Source: JBDKTK01 sp039680225 (lineage in GTDB: Bacteria > Desulfobacterota > Syntrophia > Syntrophales > UBA4778). From it: a stretch of 14,123 nt of DNA. The DNA lies in NCBI GenBank assembly GCA_039680225.1, contig JBDKTK010000109.1, positions 1 to 14,123 of the forward strand. The letters run 5' to 3'. Made by a program: the position numbers and the translations under genes. Positions 6,123 through 12,548 of the stretch are shown here, piece after piece (positions within the stretch are counted from its first letter, which is position 1; every line of letters begins with the position of its first letter). The notes under the pieces are model-generated. The model had not been told where the DNA came from, did no database searches, and saw only the letters and a program-made list of their open reading frames with translations.

Positions 6123-6382
6123 CTTTTTGTTCCTTTCGCGCCTTTCGTTATGAGTTTCCTGAAATCCTCCAGGGCAGGGCCGCCCGACTGCAGGGGGAGC
6201 GTTTCCGCCGCCCTGATATTTTCCTGCCTGATCGACTCGTAGACTTCCTGCCTGTGGATCGTTATATGGGGCGGCGCTTCAATTCCGATCCGGACCTGTT
6301 TGCCTTTCACTTCCAGGAAATATATGGTCACCTGGTCGCCGATCTTGATTGCCTCTCCCAACTTCCGTGTCAGGATCAACAT
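6119..6382 (-). CDS. csrA: CsrA, RNA-binding translational regulator
   Basis: CsrA is a homodimer that binds GGA motifs in leaders and blocks ribosome entry. The 87-residue protein starts MLILTRKLGEAIKIGDQV, with the RNA-contacting region near L4/R6 and the second contact IHRQEVY including R44. Compared with the ~61-residue enterobacterial protein it has a long C-terminal tail (about 58-87). Residue 55 is Asn within IRQENIRAAE, closely matching the Bacillus subtilis protein, where N55 is reported to matter for FliW contact (from memory). This marks it as the FliW-controlled type. The ribosome site AAGGAGGT overlaps the flgL stop codon and lies 9 bases before the ATG; its GGA could allow autoregulation. 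It is expected to be transcribed from the sigma-28 promoter in front of flgM. Confidence 0.97.
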   Translation of the reverse strand: MLILTRKLGEAIKIGDQVTIYFLEVKGKQVRIGIEAPPHITIHRQEVYESIRQENIRAAETLPLQSGGPALEDFRKLITKGAKGTKS

Positions 6383-6397
6383 TTGCTTAGGACCTCC

Positions 6398-7600
6398 TTA
6401 ATCAAGGAAATTCAGTATCGAGTTCTGCCCTATTTCCGAGGCCATTGAATAGGTCGCCTGGAGGGCAAGCTCTTTCATCTTGTATTCGGTTATGAGCGCG
6501 GCCACGTCGGCGTCCTCGGTCGAGGACAGCAGCTCTGTTATGCCGATTTCCAGCTCGCTCAGGTTGTTTCCGTTGATCTCCAGCGAATTCGTAATCGTCC
6601 CGCATTTCGCCCGCGCCAGGTTTACCTGGGTGAGGGCGCTGCCCAGGTTATCGATCTGCTGCTGGATGCCGGAAGTATTGTTATTTTCCAGGGCGCTCTT
6701 GAGGTCGTTCAGGGTTTTTAAAATATCGACCGACTTCGGACCGAGCGCCGTGAAGACTTCCTGGCCCGTGATGCCGTAATCGATCGAAAGCCCCTTCCCT
6801 ATTTCAACGGACGGCCTGTCGCCGTTGCCATTGTAATAACCGGCGGACGAGGCGTCAATGCTGAAGATGTCACCCGCAGCCAGCTGGGCCGTCCCGTCAT
6901 CCGTAAAAGTGACGCTTATCCCGTCGCCGATGTTCACGGCGGCGGAGAGGTTCGTCCGCTCGGTCCCCCAGGTGCCGTCCTTGCCGCCATCGTCGGAGAT
7001 TACATATTTGGCAGTTCCCAGGGCGCCGCCGGATGTTATCTTAATGACATACGTTTTATTTTCCTGCCCGGTGTAAGCCCCGGCGGAACTCACGTGGCCG
7101 TTAAAGGCATTGCCGCTTGCCTGCACCGGGGCCGCGATGCTTGCCGGATTTTGCGTTTCACTGAACGGCTTCACGTTCTTCGACCCCGAGAAAAGGTAGC
7201 GGTCACCGCTCATGGAGTTGGCGAGGCTCAGCACCTGATCTATTATCTTGTCTACATTGGAAGCAGCTATCTGCCTGCTGTTTGCGGAAGAGGTGCCGTT
7301 CGCCTGCGCGATGGCCAGTGTCTTCGCCTCCGTCAGGGCATCGTTCACCCCGTCGAGGCTCGACTCGGTCAGGGTGATCCAGGACGTGCAGTAAGCGGTA
7401 TTGTCTTTATACTGGCTGATATTGGAAAGTTTCAGCCTGCTGTCGAGGACCCGCCCCAGGCCGAGCGGGTCGTCGGACGGCCTGTTTATCCTTTTCTCCG
7501 AGGCAAGCTTCTCCATCAGCGAATCGTACTGGCTCTGGATGGAGGACAGGCTGTAGTTAATTGCATTGAACTGCATCTTGTTGGTTACGCGGGTGATCAT
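6398..7600 (-). CDS. flgL: FlgL, hook-filament junction protein (HAP3)
   Basis: FlgL forms the second junction layer between hook and flagellin filament. The 400-residue protein starts MITRVTNKMQFNAINYSL and has the flagellin-like N-terminal helices with KLASEKRINRPSDDPLGLGR (about 31-50), the region shared by flagellin and FlgL. The C-terminal helices end TYSMASEIGQNSILNFLD. The middle (about 160-290) is a beta-rich, Gly/Asp-rich insert containing YVIKITSGG and GDGISVTFTDDGTAQLAAGD, larger than in the ~317-residue enterobacterial protein. The start is supported by AGAGGAG about 5 bases upstream. The gene follows flgK by 13 bases, and its stop codon overlaps the csrA ribosome site. Confidence 0.95.
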   Translation of the reverse strand: MITRVTNKMQFNAINYSLSSIQSQYDSLMEKLASEKRINRPSDDPLGLGRVLDSRLKLSNISQYKDNTAYCTSWITLTESSLDGVNDALTEAKTLAIAQANGTSSANSRQIAASNVDKIIDQVLSLANSMSGDRYLFSGSKNVKPFSETQNPASIAAPVQASGNAFNGHVSSAGAYTGQENKTYVIKITSGGALGTAKYVISDDGGKDGTWGTERTNLSAAVNIGDGISVTFTDDGTAQLAAGDIFSIDASSAGYYNGNGDRPSVEIGKGLSIDYGITGQEVFTALGPKSVDILKTLNDLKSALENNNTSGIQQQIDNLGSALTQVNLARAKCGTITNSLEINGNNLSELEIGITELLSSTEDADVAALITEYKMKELALQATYSMASEIGQNSILNFLD

Positions 7601-7613
7601 TGATTGCTCCTCT

Positions 7614-8999
7614 TCAGGATGCCATGTTTATCAAAGTATCCATCAATTCCTCCGCCGTTGTGGCGAGCCTCGCGGCGGCATTGTAGCCCATCTGGAATTT
7701 CATCAGGTTCATCATTTCCTCGTCGAGGGAGACCCCGGAGATGGTCTCTCTCTGCTCCTGGAGCTGCATGAGGATGGCCGACTGCCGGTCGTTGGTGCTC
7801 GACAGGCTGTTGACGTCCTGCCCGATGCGGCCGATGAAGGATGAATAAAAAGTGTTGAATGATGAAAGGTTCCCATCCATCAGCAGGTCGTCCTTCAGGG
7901 CCCCGATTTCCGTCGCGTTTTCCCCGTCGGCATTGATGCTGCCGGAAGCCGCTATCAGCCCTGAATTGCCCGAGATTGCGGACGAAACCTGGAGATGGGC
8001 GGCGTCCTGCACGGAGCCGGAGAATTCAAAGAAATCAGCTCCCGCATTGCCGTAAGTGTCGTAGCCGAGCCGGTGCTGCGTGTTGACGGCATTGGCCAGG
8101 CCCACGGCCAGGCTGTTGAAATCGGCGAGGTATCCCTCGATCTTGACATCCCTCATTTCCAGGTAGCCCGCCAGTTTGCCGCCGGTAATGAGTCTGTCGA
8201 TGTTGGTCCCGTCCTCTGCGTAGATTATATCATAAGACCTGCTGTCCGCCGGGTCGATCTGCGTCCCAAGCTGCCAGCTGTTGTCCCCCTCCACCAGGGG
8301 CCGCCCGTCTGCCAGGAACACGCTGAACGAGCCTTCCGAGTCCTCGACGTAGAAGAAGTCCGTGAGCGCCGCCAGGTCATTCATGAGATTTGCCCGCTTG
8401 TCCTCCAGGTCCCCGGTGCCGGCGCCGCCCGTCAGCGAGTTCATGATGTCATGGTTATATGCGGCAATCTTCGAGGTAATGGAATTGATCTCGTCGACCG
8501 TCCCCGGGATCGCGGAATTTATATCGTCCTGCAGTTCGGTAAGCTGCTCCGACTTTTGCCGGAACATCAGGGCCATGCTCTCGGAAACCGCAACCAGGGC
8601 CTCCCTTTCGGCCTGCCCCGAGGGGTTCAGCGAGAGGTCCCCCCAGGCGCTCCAGAACTTGTTCATTGCGTCGTTGAGGCCGGTTTCGGAAGATTCGTTG
8701 AAAATCGTCTCTATCTGCTGAAGATAGCTGTATTGCGCATCGGTAAACCCGCCGATCTGTTCCTGCTTGACTATCTGGGAATCCAGGAATTTGTCGTAGA
8801 TCCGCTGGATAGACTCTATCTCAACCCCTATCTGGATATCCCCGGTCGCCCTGGTCCCGGTCGAACTGAACATCGGGCGCAGGCGCGTGTAGCCGGGAGT
8901 GTCCACGTTGGCTATATTGGAGCCCGTAACGTTGATCGCGGAGAGATGGCTGAGGAGGGCCTCTTTCGAACAATTGAGTATCTTGGTTATGTCTCCCAT
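7614..8999 (-). CDS. flgK: FlgK, hook-filament junction protein (HAP1)
   Basis: FlgK forms the first junction layer on the distal end of the hook. The 461-residue protein shows the N-terminal rod/hook signature SHLSAINVTGSNIANVDTPG (about 17-36), then GVEIESIQRIYDKFLDSQIV, and the FlgK helix region with FNESSETGLNDAMNKFWSAW (about 94-113) and NPSGQAEREALV. The C-terminus has GVSLDEEMMNLMKFQMGYNA (about 422-441) and a final amphipathic helix to LMDTLINMAS. It is shorter than the ~547-residue Salmonella protein, mainly through a smaller middle domain, which is common in other phyla. AGAGGGCGG lies a few bases before the ATG. It lies between flgN and flgL with short gaps. Confidence 0.96.
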   Translation of the reverse strand: MGDITKILNCSKEALLSHLSAINVTGSNIANVDTPGYTRLRPMFSSTGTRATGDIQIGVEIESIQRIYDKFLDSQIVKQEQIGGFTDAQYSYLQQIETIFNESSETGLNDAMNKFWSAWGDLSLNPSGQAEREALVAVSESMALMFRQKSEQLTELQDDINSAIPGTVDEINSITSKIAAYNHDIMNSLTGGAGTGDLEDKRANLMNDLAALTDFFYVEDSEGSFSVFLADGRPLVEGDNSWQLGTQIDPADSRSYDIIYAEDGTNIDRLITGGKLAGYLEMRDVKIEGYLADFNSLAVGLANAVNTQHRLGYDTYGNAGADFFEFSGSVQDAAHLQVSSAISGNSGLIAASGSINADGENATEIGALKDDLLMDGNLSSFNTFYSSFIGRIGQDVNSLSSTNDRQSAILMQLQEQRETISGVSLDEEMMNLMKFQMGYNAAARLATTAEELMDTLINMAS

Positions 9000-9012
9000 G
9001 TTCCGCCCTCTT

Positions 9013-9555
9013 CTATCCTTCCGTCCTGAGGAGCCTGCCGTTGCGGCTGAGCGTATTTATCCTGCCCGTCTCCAGGTAGCCCGTGCTCGGGGAAAGGAGG
9101 TCGTTAATGAAATGGATCGAACTCCTCACAAATACCAGCGATGAATCCAGGAGCAGCTTGTTGTTCTCATTCCTTTCCTGGATTTCCTGTAAAAGGGGAG
9201 AGAGGACGCTCCGGGACTCCCGGATCAGCTTCCCGCGGTCTTTGCCGGCGGCCAGGGCGAGCGCCGAAAGGTTTACGTCCTGCTCCGATTTTCCCAGCGC
9301 GGCGGCAATTTTCTTCACTATGCCGGAACGGACTTCCTCAAGGAGCTTGGCCTTCAGGATCAGAGTCTCTTTCCTGGCGTTGCTCTCGTATATTTTGTCG
9401 AGCGACGGCTTCAGGAGGATTTTCTTCTCGTGGACGACGGAATCGAGAATGCACCTGTATATCTCTATTTCCCGCTGCAGAAGTTCAATCAGGGAATCGA
9501 ACAGACTGTCGAGGTCCTGTTCCATTGACAATTCAATATGGTTCATATTGTTCAT
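9013..9555 (-). CDS. flgN: FlgN, export chaperone for FlgK and FlgL
   Basis: FlgN binds FlgK and FlgL in the cytoplasm and delivers them to the export gate. The 180-residue protein is helical with coiled-coil character (about 10-150), including LFDSLIELLQREIEIYRCIL and KETLILKAKLLEEVRSGIV. A weakly conserved C-terminal tail follows (about 150-180). The position directly upstream of flgK and flgL and downstream of flgM is the classical flgMNKL order. The start at 9555 has AGGTG about 7 bases upstream, inside the palindrome TTCAGGCACCTGAA; later in-frame ATGs at 9546 and 9525 lack a ribosome site. FlgN proteins diverge strongly, so the call relies partly on context. Confidence 0.82.
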   Translation of the reverse strand: MNNMNHIELSMEQDLDSLFDSLIELLQREIEIYRCILDSVVHEKKILLKPSLDKIYESNARKETLILKAKLLEEVRSGIVKKIAAALGKSEQDVNLSALALAAGKDRGKLIRESRSVLSPLLQEIQERNENNKLLLDSSLVFVRSSIHFINDLLSPSTGYLETGRINTLSRNGRLLRTEG

Positions 9556-9556
9556 A

Positions 9557-9570
9557 TTCAGGCACCTGAA
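9557..9570. repeat. Short palindrome over the flgN ribosome site
   Basis: TTCAGGCACCTGAA has two 6-base complementary arms around a 2-base centre. On the minus strand it contains the AGGTG that would serve flgN. The two-base loop makes an RNA hairpin marginal, so control of flgN translation is only a possibility. Confidence 0.4.
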
Positions 9571-9586
9571 GTTTTCACTGGGTCCG

Positions 9587-9605
9587 GGGGCCCGCAGGGG
9601 GCCCC
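9587..9605. repeat. GC hairpin upstream of flgN
   Basis: GGGGCCC, a 5-base loop, then GGGCCCC gives a perfect 7-bp stem of G and C only. It lies about 30 bases upstream of the flgN start on the minus strand. No T-tract follows on either strand, so it is not an intrinsic terminator. It may slow polymerase or protect an mRNA end. Confidence 0.55.
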
Positions 9606-9621
9606 TCGAGAGTCGTTAATG

Positions 9622-9638
9622 CCCCGGATTTCCCGGGG
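9622..9638. repeat. Second GC hairpin in the flgM-flgN gap
   Basis: CCCCGG, a 5-base loop ATTTC, then CCGGGG forms a perfect 6-bp stem. It is the middle one of three inverted repeats in this gap and has no terminator T-tract. Confidence 0.5.
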
Positions 9639-9674
9639 TACCCGGATGTCGCCGAGCAGGAAGCGGTAATACTG

Positions 9675-9690
9675 CCTGCAGGCCTGCAGG
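9675..9690. repeat. 16-bp perfect palindrome downstream of flgM
   Basis: CCTGCAGGCCTGCAGG is its own reverse complement and is also two tandem copies of the 8-bp palindrome CCTGCAGG. It starts 24 bases downstream of the flgM stop on the minus strand. It could be a protein-binding site or an mRNA structure; nothing in the sequence decides this. Confidence 0.5.
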
Positions 9691-9713
9691 TGGAGGAACA
9701 GCGGAAGGGAACT

Positions 9714-10022
9714 TTATCTGCCTGCCTGATCGAGGAAAAATTCCTCGATGATCTTGTCGGCAACATTTTCTCCGCTTACGCTGTATTCTCCCTTCTCGAT
9801 CCGCGCCTTAAGTTCGTCCACCTTGTCCTGGCGGACGTCGGGGAGGTTAGCGACAGCACTCTTCAGTTTCTGGATGTCTTTTGCCGTGGCAGATAGATTC
9901 ACTTTTTCATCAGGAGCCGTTTTTTCTTCCACCTTTTTATCAGGCTTGCCGCCGGTTTTGAGGCTGTCCTGATATTGCCTGAGGGCGTTTATCAAGGTGT
10001 TGTCTTTGTCGGTTATCTTCAT
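9714..10022 (-). CDS. flgM: FlgM, anti-sigma-28 factor
   Basis: FlgM binds sigma-28 (FliA) in the cytoplasm and is exported through the finished hook-basal body, releasing late gene expression. The 102-residue protein has a flexible Lys/Asp-rich N-terminal half (about 1-38), as expected for the export signal, and the conserved sigma-binding C-terminal region KVNLSATAKDIQKLKSAV (40-57), LPDVRQDKVDELKARIEKGE (60-79) and YSVSGENVADKIIEEF (80-95). AAGGAG lies 9 bases before the ATG. A near-consensus sigma-28 promoter lies just upstream, so sigma-28 drives its own inhibitor, a known feedback arrangement. It heads the flgM-flgN-flgK-flgL-csrA-fliW unit. A hairpin-rich gap of about 160 bases follows before flgN. 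Confidence 0.93.
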   Translation of the reverse strand: MKITDKDNTLINALRQYQDSLKTGGKPDKKVEEKTAPDEKVNLSATAKDIQKLKSAVANLPDVRQDKVDELKARIEKGEYSVSGENVADKIIEEFFLDQAGR

Positions 10023-10057
10023 CTTGCCGGACTCCTTCGGTCTCTTTCTATCAGACT

Positions 10058-10084
10058 AAATCGGCATCAGGACATAAAACTTTA
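10058..10084 (-). promoter_or_regulatory. Sigma-28 promoter in front of flgM
   Basis: On the minus strand TAAAGTTT (10084-10077), an 11-base spacer, then GCCGATTT (10065-10058). The -35 is a perfect consensus match and the -10 matches 6 of 8 positions with exact spacing. Transcription should start near 10051, giving a leader of about 30 bases. It lies between the flgJ stop and the flgM start, so flgM to fliW can be made as a late unit apart from the basal-body genes upstream. Confidence 0.92.
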
Positions 10085-10103
10085 GACCAACCTCCTTATT
10101 TTA

Positions 10104-10496
10104 TCAGATTTTTGCATTTACAGCCGATGCTGTCGCCCCGGCTGCGCTTCCCGCTGTACCGTATCTGCGTCCGCCCGCGCTCAACTGGTCGTAAAGGACT
10201 TTCTGCAGCCCCAGGCTGCCGCCCTTCCTTTCGGCGGCCTTTTCGGCTATTTTCTGGTCCAGCATCATGTTGAAGGTGTCCTTCCCGGCCATGTTGCCGA
10301 ACAGGCCGGACTGGGGGACCGACTTCCTCATGGTCTTGAGCATGTAATAGACCATGAAGGATTCAAAAGCGGCGCAGGCCTTGCGGAGCTTTTTGTCTTC
10401 TTCCCGGCTGTTGCCGGATGCCGCCGCCGTTATCGCGCCGGCTGCACCGGCTTCACGGGCTGCAGCAGATGGTTTCTGCAGGGCGATGGAATCCAT
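10104..10496 (-). CDS. flgJ: Rod-binding protein, FlgJ N-terminal type
   Basis: This protein corresponds to the N-terminal domain of FlgJ, the rod cap/scaffold that helps assemble the flagellar rod in the periplasm. The domain (about 36-106) shows KLRKACAAFESFMVYYMLKT (36-55), MRKSVPQSGLFG, MMLDQKIAEKAA (77-88) and GSLGLQKVLYDQL (93-105). It is 130 residues, so the peptidoglycan-hydrolase domain of enterobacterial FlgJ (~313 residues) is absent, as in many other phyla. The tail after about 107 is Ala/Gly-rich and probably disordered. Its ATG overlaps the flgI stop by one base (TAATG), implying translational coupling. It is the last gene of the basal-body block before the internal sigma-28 promoter. 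Confidence 0.92.
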   Translation of the reverse strand: MDSIALQKPSAAAREAGAAGAITAAASGNSREEDKKLRKACAAFESFMVYYMLKTMRKSVPQSGLFGNMAGKDTFNMMLDQKIAEKAAERKGGSLGLQKVLYDQLSAGGRRYGTAGSAAGATASAVNAKI

Positions 10497-11677
10497 TACA
10501 TTATCCTGAGATCGGCCTGGAGCGCTCCGGCGGCCTTGATCGTCTGCAGGATGGTGATCAGGTCGCGCGGGGTGGCGCCGATCGCATTAAGGGCCCTGAC
10601 GACATCCTGGATGGTGACGCCGTGCGGGACTACCAGCATATTCTTCTTTTCTTCCTGGACGGCCACCTGGGTCTCCGGGGTGACAACTGTCTGCCCGCCG
10701 GCCCCCATCGCGACCCCGGCGTTAGGGCCCCGGCCCTGGTGCGGCCGTGCCTCCCCGACGGGGGCGGAGGGAGCAAACGGCAGCGGCTGCGACACTTTCT
10801 TGTCTTCCTTTATCTCGATGCTCAGGTTGCCGTGGGCAACCGCCACGGTCGAGATCCTGACGTTTTCGCCCATTACGATCGTGCCCGTTTTTTCGTTCAT
10901 GACCACGACGGCGGTGGAGTCAACCGGCACGTCCAGGCCCTCCATCCTGGAGACCAGCTCCACGACGCTGCCCTTATATGTGTCGCGCAGGGAGACTATC
11001 ACGGTGCCGGAATCCTCCAGCCTCGCTTCCACTTCCTTGATCTGCGCATTTATCAGGGCGGCGAGCCGCGTTGAAGTCGTGAAGTCGGGCTGGAACAGGC
11101 TCACAGAGAGGTCCCTGTTCTTTTCAAAATCATAGACCAGCTCCTTTTCCACAAGGGCGCCGTTCGCAATGTACCCTGCCGTGGCGTGGTTCTTGGATAC
11201 ACCCCCGCCCGCGGCGCCGCCCGCGGAGAAACCGCCCAGTGCGATCGGCCCCTGGGCGACCGCGTACACAGTTCCGTCGGCGCCCCTCAAGGGCGTCATA
11301 ATGAGAGTCCCGCCGCTCAAGCTCTTGGCGTCGCCGATCGAGGAAACCTCCACATCGATTTTCTTGCCGATCTTGGCGAAGGGGGGAAGCTTGGCCGTGA
11401 TCATGACCGCCGCCACGTTATCCGCCTTCATATTGGTCTTGTCCTTCATGGCAATGCCCTGGCGGCTCAACATGTTGGAGAGGGTCTCTCTCGTGAAGCC
11501 GTTCTTCACGTCGTCTCCCGTCCCCGCCAGGCCGACCACGAGCCCGAAGCCCACCAGCTGGTTGTCCCTCACCCCGCCGATGCCGGCGATGTCCTTGATC
11601 CTGGCGGCAAACGCGTCGGCAGCCTGAACGGCCAGGACAGCCGCGGCAACCACAAGGGCGGTAAGAACCTTCTTCAT
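10496..11677 (-). CDS. flgI: FlgI, flagellar P-ring protein
   Basis: FlgI forms the P ring around the rod in the peptidoglycan layer. The 393-residue precursor has a Sec signal peptide (about 1-24, MKKVLTALVV then cleavage near DAFA|ARIKD). Family motifs run throughout: GVRDNQLVGFGLVVGLAGTG (35-54), TGTIVMGENVRIS (264-276), and the C-terminal VTIQDVVRALNAIGATPRDL (354-373) followed by IKAAGALQADL. It is somewhat longer than the ~365-residue enterobacterial protein because of a Pro/Gly/Ala-rich insert at about 302-329 and a glycine-rich loop at about 148-160. GGGGGAG lies about 7 bases before the ATG. The ATG also overlaps, as ATGA, the stop of a possible small ORF between flgH and flgI. Confidence 0.96.
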   Translation of the reverse strand: MKKVLTALVVAAAVLAVQAADAFAARIKDIAGIGGVRDNQLVGFGLVVGLAGTGDDVKNGFTRETLSNMLSRQGIAMKDKTNMKADNVAAVMITAKLPPFAKIGKKIDVEVSSIGDAKSLSGGTLIMTPLRGADGTVYAVAQGPIALGGFSAGGAAGGGVSKNHATAGYIANGALVEKELVYDFEKNRDLSVSLFQPDFTTSTRLAALINAQIKEVEARLEDSGTVIVSLRDTYKGSVVELVSRMEGLDVPVDSTAVVVMNEKTGTIVMGENVRISTVAVAHGNLSIEIKEDKKVSQPLPFAPSAPVGEARPHQGRGPNAGVAMGAGGQTVVTPETQVAVQEEKKNMLVVPHGVTIQDVVRALNAIGATPRDLITILQTIKAAGALQADLRIM

Positions 11678-11823
11678 TGCAATCTCCCCCGATCAATGCT
11701 GCGAAAACGCTTTGTAAATTGTTGCCTGCCGCTGCCTTCCGGGACGGTTTTCCTGATCTTCCACCTGCGGCCGGAACCCGCTTTTTTCAGAAGGGCCGAA
11801 AAATATTTCTGAGCAGCAGTCAT
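11674..11823 (-). CDS. Possible 49-residue basic protein between flgH and flgI
   Basis: This ORF fills the otherwise unexplained gap between flgH and flgI. It begins with ATG at 11823, 17 bases after the flgH stop, with AAAGGA 8 bases upstream, and ends with a TGA that overlaps the flgI ATG by 4 bases (ATGA), the arrangement used for translational coupling elsewhere in this locus. The product starts MTAAQKYFSALLKKAGSG and is strongly basic (14 Lys/Arg of 49), with no signal peptide or membrane segment. I recognise no family. Against it: G/C at third codon positions is only about 54%, which looks lower than in the neighbouring genes, and the last codons double as the flgI ribosome site. It may be a real small gene, a coupling ORF for flgI, or chance. 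Confidence 0.45.
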   Translation of the reverse strand: MTAAQKYFSALLKKAGSGRRWKIRKTVPEGSGRQQFTKRFRSIDRGRLQ

Positions 11824-11840
11824 TTTCTCAATCCTTTATC

Positions 11841-12530
11841 CTAGAACGGCCATACCCAGTCCAGGACGCGTGTCATCCACCCCGGGTGCATCTTGTCGTC
11901 AACAACCCCCTTGCCGGTGTAAATGATCCGCGCATCGGCAATATTCGATGAGTATATAAGATTGTCGGTGCTTATATCTTCCGGCCTGATAATGCCGGTT
12001 ATAATAATGAATTGGTCCTCGTTATTGACGGTCAGCTGCCTTTTGCCCTCGATGATCATATTGCCGCTGGCGTTTATCTTTATCACCCTGGCGGTGATCT
12101 TGCCTGAAAGGCTGCCCACGCGGGTGGTCTCCCCATCCCCTTTCAGGGAATTCGAAGACGTGCCGCTGAGCGCGTACTTTGATAGAATGGTTCTATCGGG
12201 GCCTATCTGGTAAATCCCCCCGATCCCCGCCGCGGTGCTGCCGTCGCGGCTCGTGTTGGTCGAGGCCGTATTGGCGCCGGCCGATGCCTCATCAAGCTGG
12301 ATCGTCACGATGTCGTTGACGTACCTTGCTTTCTTATCGGAGTACATATTATTTCCCAGGTTTTCCCCGGGCCAGATGGTCCCCGCCGGCCGGACTATCT
12401 GCGGCTCGCTGTATACCGGCGGCGTACCGGTCTGGTTGTAAAGGTTCCTGGCGCACGCGGCAGTAAGAAGGACGGCCGCACCCAGCAGCAGGATCATCCC
12501 CAGGCGCCCGCGAACTTTTCCTCTTTCCAT
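11841..12530 (-). CDS. flgH: FlgH, flagellar L-ring lipoprotein
   Basis: FlgH forms the L ring in the outer membrane. The N-terminus has basic residues, a hydrophobic stretch (MILLLGAAVLL) and a lipobox LTAAC, with the modified Cys at about residue 26. Family motifs follow: SLSGKITARVIKINASGNMI, IIEGKRQLTVNNEDQFIIIT, GIIRPEDISTDNLIYSSNIA, ADARIIYTGKGVV, and the end WVWPF. The ATG at 12530 gives 229 residues, with GGAG 9 bases upstream. An in-frame GTG at 12545 would add five residues and also has GGAG at 9 bases, so the start is not settled; either gives a valid lipoprotein signal. The gene follows flgA by 18 bases. Confidence 0.95.
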   Translation of the reverse strand: MERGKVRGRLGMILLLGAAVLLTAACARNLYNQTGTPPVYSEPQIVRPAGTIWPGENLGNNMYSDKKARYVNDIVTIQLDEASAGANTASTNTSRDGSTAAGIGGIYQIGPDRTILSKYALSGTSSNSLKGDGETTRVGSLSGKITARVIKINASGNMIIEGKRQLTVNNEDQFIIITGIIRPEDISTDNLIYSSNIADARIIYTGKGVVDDKMHPGWMTRVLDWVWPF

Positions 12531-12548
12531 TTTTTCAGTCTCCACGGC

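Noticed and set aside
7995..9029. 344-codon plus-strand frame opposite flgK
   Set aside because: It is fully antisense to a well-supported FlgK, has no ribosome site, and its translation matches no family I know; typical of GC-rich shadows.
9709..9716. TAAAGTTC on the minus strand as a sigma-28 promoter for flgN
   Set aside because: It resembles a -35, but 11 bases downstream the sequence is TCCTCCAC, nothing like GCCGATAA.
9575..9766. 63-codon minus-strand frame across the flgM-flgN gap
   Set aside because: It starts inside flgM in another frame, lacks a ribosome site and gives a low-complexity product.
12531..12545. GTG at 12545 as the flgH start
   Set aside because: It has a similar GGAG spacing, but the ATG at 12530 is equally well placed and ATG is generally preferred; the choice is uncertain and noted in the flgH entry.
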